Source of the DNA: CSP1-5 sp964348275
Lineage (GTDB): Bacteria > Methylomirabilota > Methylomirabilia > Methylomirabilales > CSP1-5
Assembly: GCA_964348275.1 (NCBI GenBank)
Contig: CAYGBT010000008.1
Coordinates: 1-64,000, forward strand
Length of the DNA: 64,000 nt
Reading direction: 5' to 3'
Part shown: positions 60,439 through 64,000 of the stretch, piece by piece
Layout of the letters: every line of letters starts with the position of its first letter
How positions within the stretch are numbered: the stretch's first letter is position 1
Position numbers and translations under genes: made by a program
Notes under the pieces: generated by a model
Told to the model about the DNA's origin: nothing
What the model saw: only the letters and a program-made list of their open reading frames with translations
Databases searched by the model: none

Positions 60439-63135
60439 ATGGTCAAGGATCCGGTATGTGGAATGCAGATAGAAGAGAAAGACGCAGCGGTCGTCCGCCA
60501 GATCGGTGGGCGCTCTTTCTATTTCTGTTCGGAAGCCTGCGTGGCAAAGTTCGAGGCCGACCCCGGGCGCTACGGCGCCGCGGAGACTCGGAAGGTAGGC
60601 TCAGCGACGACGGGCGCGAGGCCCGAAGTGCCGGGACTGGTACGGATCGAGCTTCCGATCCTCGGGATGACCTGCAACAAGTGCGTTGCCACTGTGGAGA
60701 AAGCCCTGCGAGAGACGGCAGGAGTGACTAAGGCGACCGTCAACCTGGACCAGGGCCGCGCCTTTGTCACATATGATCCTGCTCTAGCAGACCTGGAAGA
60801 TCTGGCCCGGGCCGTCAAAAGTGCCGGCTACCGAACGGGGGCTGCCACCGCCCGAATCGGCATCAAGGGGATGTCTTGCGCCTCGTGCGTCACCACAATC
60901 GAGAAAGGTCTTAGGAGCACTACGGGCGTCCTCAAAGCCTCCGTCAATCTGGGGACAAACGAGGCATCAGTCGAGTACCTCCCCGAGAAAACGGATCTGG
61001 AGGCGATCAAGGAGGCAGTCGAGGCCACCGGCTACAAGGCGGCTCCGGCTCCCAGCGAAGAAGCCCCGGATAAGGAAGCCCATGCGAGAGAACAGGAATA
61101 CCAATCTCTTTTCCGCAAGTTTGTGTTCGCTGCCGTCATTGCCGTGCCGGTCATGGTGACCGCCTATCCGGAGTTTATTCCGTTCCTCAGAACGCTTTCA
61201 CGAGGGACGCTCCGCGTTATCTGGGGTGTCACGGGAGTCCTGACCCTTCCAGTCCTGCTCTGGTCGGGTGGCCATTTCTTCCGGGGGGCCTCGTCAGCAT
61301 TCCGGCACCGCTCGGCGGATATGAACACCCTGATCGCCCTTGGCACCGGTGCGGCGTGGCTTTACTCGAGCGTCGCCATCCTGTTCCCTGCCCTGTTCCC
61401 CGAGGGGACGGCGGAGCCCTTCTACGATGTGGTCGCCGTCGTCATCGCACTCGTCGTGCTGGGTCAGGCATTGGAGCTACGTGCGAAGGGCAAGACATCA
61501 GAGGCCATCAAAAAGTTGATGGGGCTTCAGGCCAAGACGGCGCGGGTCATCCGGGAGGGAAAGGAGCAGGATATCCCTGTGGAGGAAGTCTTGGTCGGGG
61601 ATGTCGTCCTCGTCCGGCCCGGCGAGAAGATCCCCGTGGACGGCGCCGTGGTCGAAGGGTCGTCCGCAGTGGACGAGTCGATGCTCACGGGGGAATCGTT
61701 GCCGGTGGAGAAGAAGGTCGGAAGCGAAGTCATCGGGGCCACACTCAACAAGACGGGAAGCTTTAGATTCGAGGCGACCAAGGTGGGAAAGGACACAGCC
61801 CTCGCTCAGATTGTCCGGATGGTCGAAGAGGCCCAGGGGTCCAAGGCCCCCATCCAGCGCCTGGTCGATGTTGTCTCCGGTTATTTCGTCCCCGCCGTGA
61901 TGATCATCGCCGTCTTGACGTTCGTTGCGTGGTTTGACTTCGGGCCAGAGCCCCGTCTGATTTTTGCGCTAGTCACGGCAGTAACCGTCTTGATCATTGC
62001 GTGTCCGTGCGCCTTAGGGCTGGCGACGCCGATATCGCTGATGGTCGGGGTCGGGAAGGGAGCAGAGCAGGGCATCCTAATCCGGGGGGGGGAGGCCCTC
62101 CAGACCGCCCAGGCCCTGGACGCCATCGTGCTAGACAAGACGGGGACGATCACGAAGGGCACACCGGAGCTCACCGATGTGGTCGTTCCGGGTTCACAGT
62201 TCACCGTTCACAGTTCACCCAACCTGAACCCTGAACCCTTAACCCTGAACGAGTCTGAACGCGAGCTGTTGCGCTTGGCAGCCTCGGTGGAGCGGACCTC
62301 GGAGCATCCGCTGGCGGCAGCGATTGTCGAAGGGGCTAAGGCCCGCGAGGTGCCGCTTTCCGATCCCCAGGATTTTCAGGCGGTGCCCGGCCACGGCGTT
62401 ATCGCCACGGTTGATGGACATCGCGTCGTCCTCGGCAATTTCAAGATGATGCAAAGTGAGCAAGTGGAGCTGGGGGGCCTGGAGGAACAGGCCAAGCGGC
62501 TCGCCGATGAGGGAAAGACCCCCATGTACGCCGCAGTGGATGGGAAGGCGGCAGGCCTGATCGCCGTGGCTGACACGGTGAAGGAGGATTCCTCGCAGGC
62601 CATCCAGGCCCTGAAGGCGCTCGATCTTGAGGTGGTGATGATTACGGGCGACAACCGCCGGACCGCTCAGGCGATCGCTCGGCAGGTTGGGATCGTCCGG
62701 GTCATGGCAGAGGTCCTCCCCGAGGATAAGGCCCATCAAGTACACCTGTTACAGGCCGAAGGAAAAAAGGTCGGGATGGTTGGGGATGGCATCAATGACG
62801 CCCCCGCCCTTGCCCAGGCCGATGTGGGGTTTGCCATCGGGACCGGGACCGATGTCGCCATTGAGGCCTCGGATATCACCCTCATCAAGGGAAGTCTCAA
62901 GGGAGTCGTCACGGCCATTGAGGTCTCGAAGGCCACCATGCGGAACATCAAGCAAAACCTTTTCGGGGCCTTCATCTACAACACACTGGGCATTCCTGTC
63001 GCCGCAGGCCTCCTGTATCCGTTCTTTGGTCTCCTCCTCTCCCCGTTGATCGCCGGGGCCGCCATGGCCTTTAGCTCGGTCACCGTCGTCACAAATGCTA
63101 ACCGTCTACGTCGGTTCCTCCCTACAGGAGGTTGA
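60439..63135 (+). CDS. copA: Copper P1B-type ATPase with N-terminal YHS and two HMA domains
   Basis: The 898-aa pump starts at ATG 60439 after AAGGGGG. A YHS domain (1-45, MVKDPVCGMQIEEKDA and FYFCSEAC) precedes two HMA domains (GMTCNKC near 78, GMSCASC near 148). The membrane CPC motif lies near 521, DKTGT near 565 and VGDGINDAPAL near 781. An unusual 20-residue insert (about 585-604) from a heptanucleotide repeat lies just after the P-domain start. Fusion of the YHS unit found free elsewhere supports a shared metal-delivery role. Confidence 0.93.
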   Translation: MVKDPVCGMQIEEKDAAVVRQIGGRSFYFCSEACVAKFEADPGRYGAAETRKVGSATTGARPEVPGLVRIELPILGMTCNKCVATVEKALRETAGVTKATVNLDQGRAFVTYDPALADLEDLARAVKSAGYRTGAATARIGIKGMSCASCVTTIEKGLRSTTGVLKASVNLGTNEASVEYLPEKTDLEAIKEAVEATGYKAAPAPSEEAPDKEAHAREQEYQSLFRKFVFAAVIAVPVMVTAYPEFIPFLRTLSRGTLRVIWGVTGVLTLPVLLWSGGHFFRGASSAFRHRSADMNTLIALGTGAAWLYSSVAILFPALFPEGTAEPFYDVVAVVIALVVLGQALELRAKGKTSEAIKKLMGLQAKTARVIREGKEQDIPVEEVLVGDVVLVRPGEKIPVDGAVVEGSSAVDESMLTGESLPVEKKVGSEVIGATLNKTGSFRFEATKVGKDTALAQIVRMVEEAQGSKAPIQRLVDVVSGYFVPAVMIIAVLTFVAWFDFGPEPRLIFALVTAVTVLIIACPCALGLATPISLMVGVGKGAEQGILIRGGEALQTAQALDAIVLDKTGTITKGTPELTDVVVPGSQFTVHSSPNLNPEPLTLNESERELLRLAASVERTSEHPLAAAIVEGAKAREVPLSDPQDFQAVPGHGVIATVDGHRVVLGNFKMMQSEQVELGGLEEQAKRLADEGKTPMYAAVDGKAAGLIAVADTVKEDSSQAIQALKALDLEVVMITGDNRRTAQAIARQVGIVRVMAEVLPEDKAHQVHLLQAEGKKVGMVGDGINDAPALAQADVGFAIGTGTDVAIEASDITLIKGSLKGVVTAIEVSKATMRNIKQNLFGAFIYNTLGIPVAAGLLYPFFGLLLSPLIAGAAMAFSSVTVVTNANRLRRFLPTGG
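62191..62250 (+). repeat. Heptanucleotide repeat array inside copA
   Basis: Four tandem GTTCAC(A/C) heptamers are followed by about four C(T)GAACC heptamers, the reverse-complement sense of the first set. The two arms could pair into a long hairpin. The 60-bp block keeps the copA frame and adds 20 residues that are foreign to the family at this place. Confidence 0.85.
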
Positions 63136-63138
63136 GTT

Positions 63139-63513
63139 ATGGACATCACTCAGATCATGGTGACCCTCGTTGGCCTGGGCCTTTCGGTCCTTATCGCCTG
63201 GTACTTCTGGTTCTCGGAGAAGAAGGGCGTCCGGGCCGAAGCAATAGGGGGCGTCCAGGGGGTCAAGGTCCTCGTGAAAGGGGGCTACACGCCGGACGTG
63301 ATCGTCGTCAAAGCAGGGAAGCCGGTCAAGCTGACATTCCTGAGGCAGGAGACGGCGGCTTGCTCCGAGATGGTCATCTTTGGTGACTTCAACAAAAGTG
63401 CAAAGCTTCCTCCGGGAGAAGAGGTGTCCCTTGAACTCCTCCCGCATAAGTCGGGCGAGTACGAGTTCGTGTGCCAGATGGGGATGCTCCGTGGAAAGCT
63501 CGTCGTCGAATGA
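63139..63513 (+). CDS. Membrane-anchored cupredoxin
   Basis: The 124-aa product starts 3 bp after the copA stop (AGGAGG upstream). An N-terminal helix (about 6-26) anchors a cupredoxin domain. Candidate ligands are Cys in TAACSEMVIF, His in LLPHKSGEYEF, and Cys and Met in FVCQMGM. Position after a copper pump suggests it accepts exported copper in the periplasm. Confidence 0.85.
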   Translation: MDITQIMVTLVGLGLSVLIAWYFWFSEKKGVRAEAIGGVQGVKVLVKGGYTPDVIVVKAGKPVKLTFLRQETAACSEMVIFGDFNKSAKLPPGEEVSLELLPHKSGEYEFVCQMGMLRGKLVVE

Positions 63514-63592
63514 CGACGCGGGTCGTGAAAGGGAGAGACCCTGCCGGGGAAGCTTTGAGCTATCTTCAGGGACACGGGTCTAGACGAGGCCC

Positions 63593-64000
63593 ATGGAGAA
63601 GCCCCGAGTGAGAGAGTGGTCCACGAGAAAACACCTAGCACTGGTCACCTTGGGCCTTCTGATCGTTTCCGCCCTCGGCGTTTGGATCCACCTTTCTTCG
63701 TCGGACGATCCCGACCCCGGCATCCTCGAGGCGAGCGGCCGGATCGAGGGGGATCAGGCGGCGGTGGGGACGAAGCTGGGTGGGCGAATCGCCCATTTGC
63801 CCATTCGGGAGGGGCAGGCTCTCGAAGCCGGCCAGCTCATCGCCGAGCTTTCTTCCGAGCAAGCAGCGGCGCAGCTTCAGCAGGCGGAGCACGACCTCCA
63901 CATGGCACGAGAGCAGCTCGGTACGGCCCGGGCCCGCCTCCTCCAGGCAGCAGCGAACCGGGAGCAAGCTGAGCATGACTATCTCCGTTACCGGGAGCTC
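63593..64000 (+). CDS. HlyD-family membrane-fusion protein (partial, runs off window)
   Basis: The open frame from ATG 63593 continues past the window end. An anchor helix (about residues 14-34) is followed by ILEASGRIEGDQAAVGTKLGGRIAHLPIREG, the barrel-sandwich start of HlyD-type adaptors, then a growing coiled coil (AAAQLQQAEHDLHMAREQLG, ARLLQAAANREQAEHDYLRY). It is the periplasmic adaptor of a multidrug or metal exporter; the pump and outer-membrane factor should follow beyond 64000. Confidence 0.88.
   Translation, partial: MEKPRVREWSTRKHLALVTLGLLIVSALGVWIHLSSSDDPDPGILEASGRIEGDQAAVGTKLGGRIAHLPIREGQALEAGQLIAELSSEQAAAQLQQAEHDLHMAREQLGTARARLLQAAANREQAEHDYLRYREL

Overview
The window is GC-rich bacterial chromosome and appears to straddle the replication origin. 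A dnaA gene starts at 32397. Just upstream, at about 32.25-32.33 kb, is a small cluster of DnaA-box-like 9-mers. Most genes left of it are on the minus strand, and every gene from 34.8 kb to the right end is on the plus strand, as expected for divergent replication. The housekeeping set (greA, gltX, tsaB/rimI/tsaE, acpS, pdxJ, glmM, folP, ftsH, tilS), two-component regulators with an NtrC-type partner, and the many copper/heme/thiol redox genes suggest a Gram-negative-type environmental bacterium. NC10/Methylomirabilota or a related deep lineage is possible, but that is an impression from gene content, not a placement.

Left half (1-33.8 kb), mostly core genes. Two tRNAs (Glu-CTC, Gln-CTG), greA and gltX come first, then a GAF-PAS hybrid histidine kinase. 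An internally deleted ABC ATPase remnant is coupled to a PHP phosphoesterase. Next are a Trm112-like zinc protein (59 aa) with an amino-acid-type binding protein, rimI-tsaB-trpB2, two membrane proteins, an HD protein with a ketopantoate reductase, a hairpin-rich non-coding region before superoxide dismutase, an HtrA protease, tsaE, a D,D-carboxypeptidase and an MFS carrier. The minus-strand run nnr-acpS-pdxJ-glmM-folP-ftsH-tilS follows. A kinase, an NtrC-type regulator and an orphan receiver then lead into the origin region and dnaA.

The most striking single gene is an ArsM/AS3MT-like methyltransferase at 33790-34536 (minus). It has one in-frame TGA exactly where the family has a conserved metal-binding Cys (W-x-E-C-x-G-G-A). 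The frame continues with homologous sequence for 48 codons after it. Eleven bases after the TGA lies a perfect 17-nt hairpin with GGUC in its apex, which is the geometry of a bacterial SECIS element. I read this as a probable selenoprotein that a standard gene caller would truncate.

Right half (34.8-64 kb) is a plus-strand accessory block devoted to extracytoplasmic thiol, heme and copper chemistry. It holds thioredoxin/TlpA/DsbA proteins, CcdA-type membrane reductases, three YHS-domain units, a free HMA chaperone, two P1B-type ATPases, cupredoxins, a Rieske protein, c-type cytochromes (one with a degenerate CXXCQ site), a Met/Gly-rich secreted protein, DUF1573 proteins, a MarR regulator with a clear promoter/operator, and an ECF sigma factor with a CorE-like Cys-rich tail. 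Several pieces occur twice about 15-22 kb apart: the 85-aa membrane protein, the ICMT-like methyltransferase, the YHS domain, the copper ATPase, DUF1573 proteins and a new 90-aa secreted protein. The region therefore looks assembled by module duplication. A likely logic is metal sensing (MarR, sigma factor), cytosolic chaperoning (HMA, YHS), export (CopA), periplasmic buffering (Met-rich and cupredoxin proteins) and thiol repair (CcdA/TlpA/DsbA). The window ends inside an HlyD-type membrane-fusion protein.
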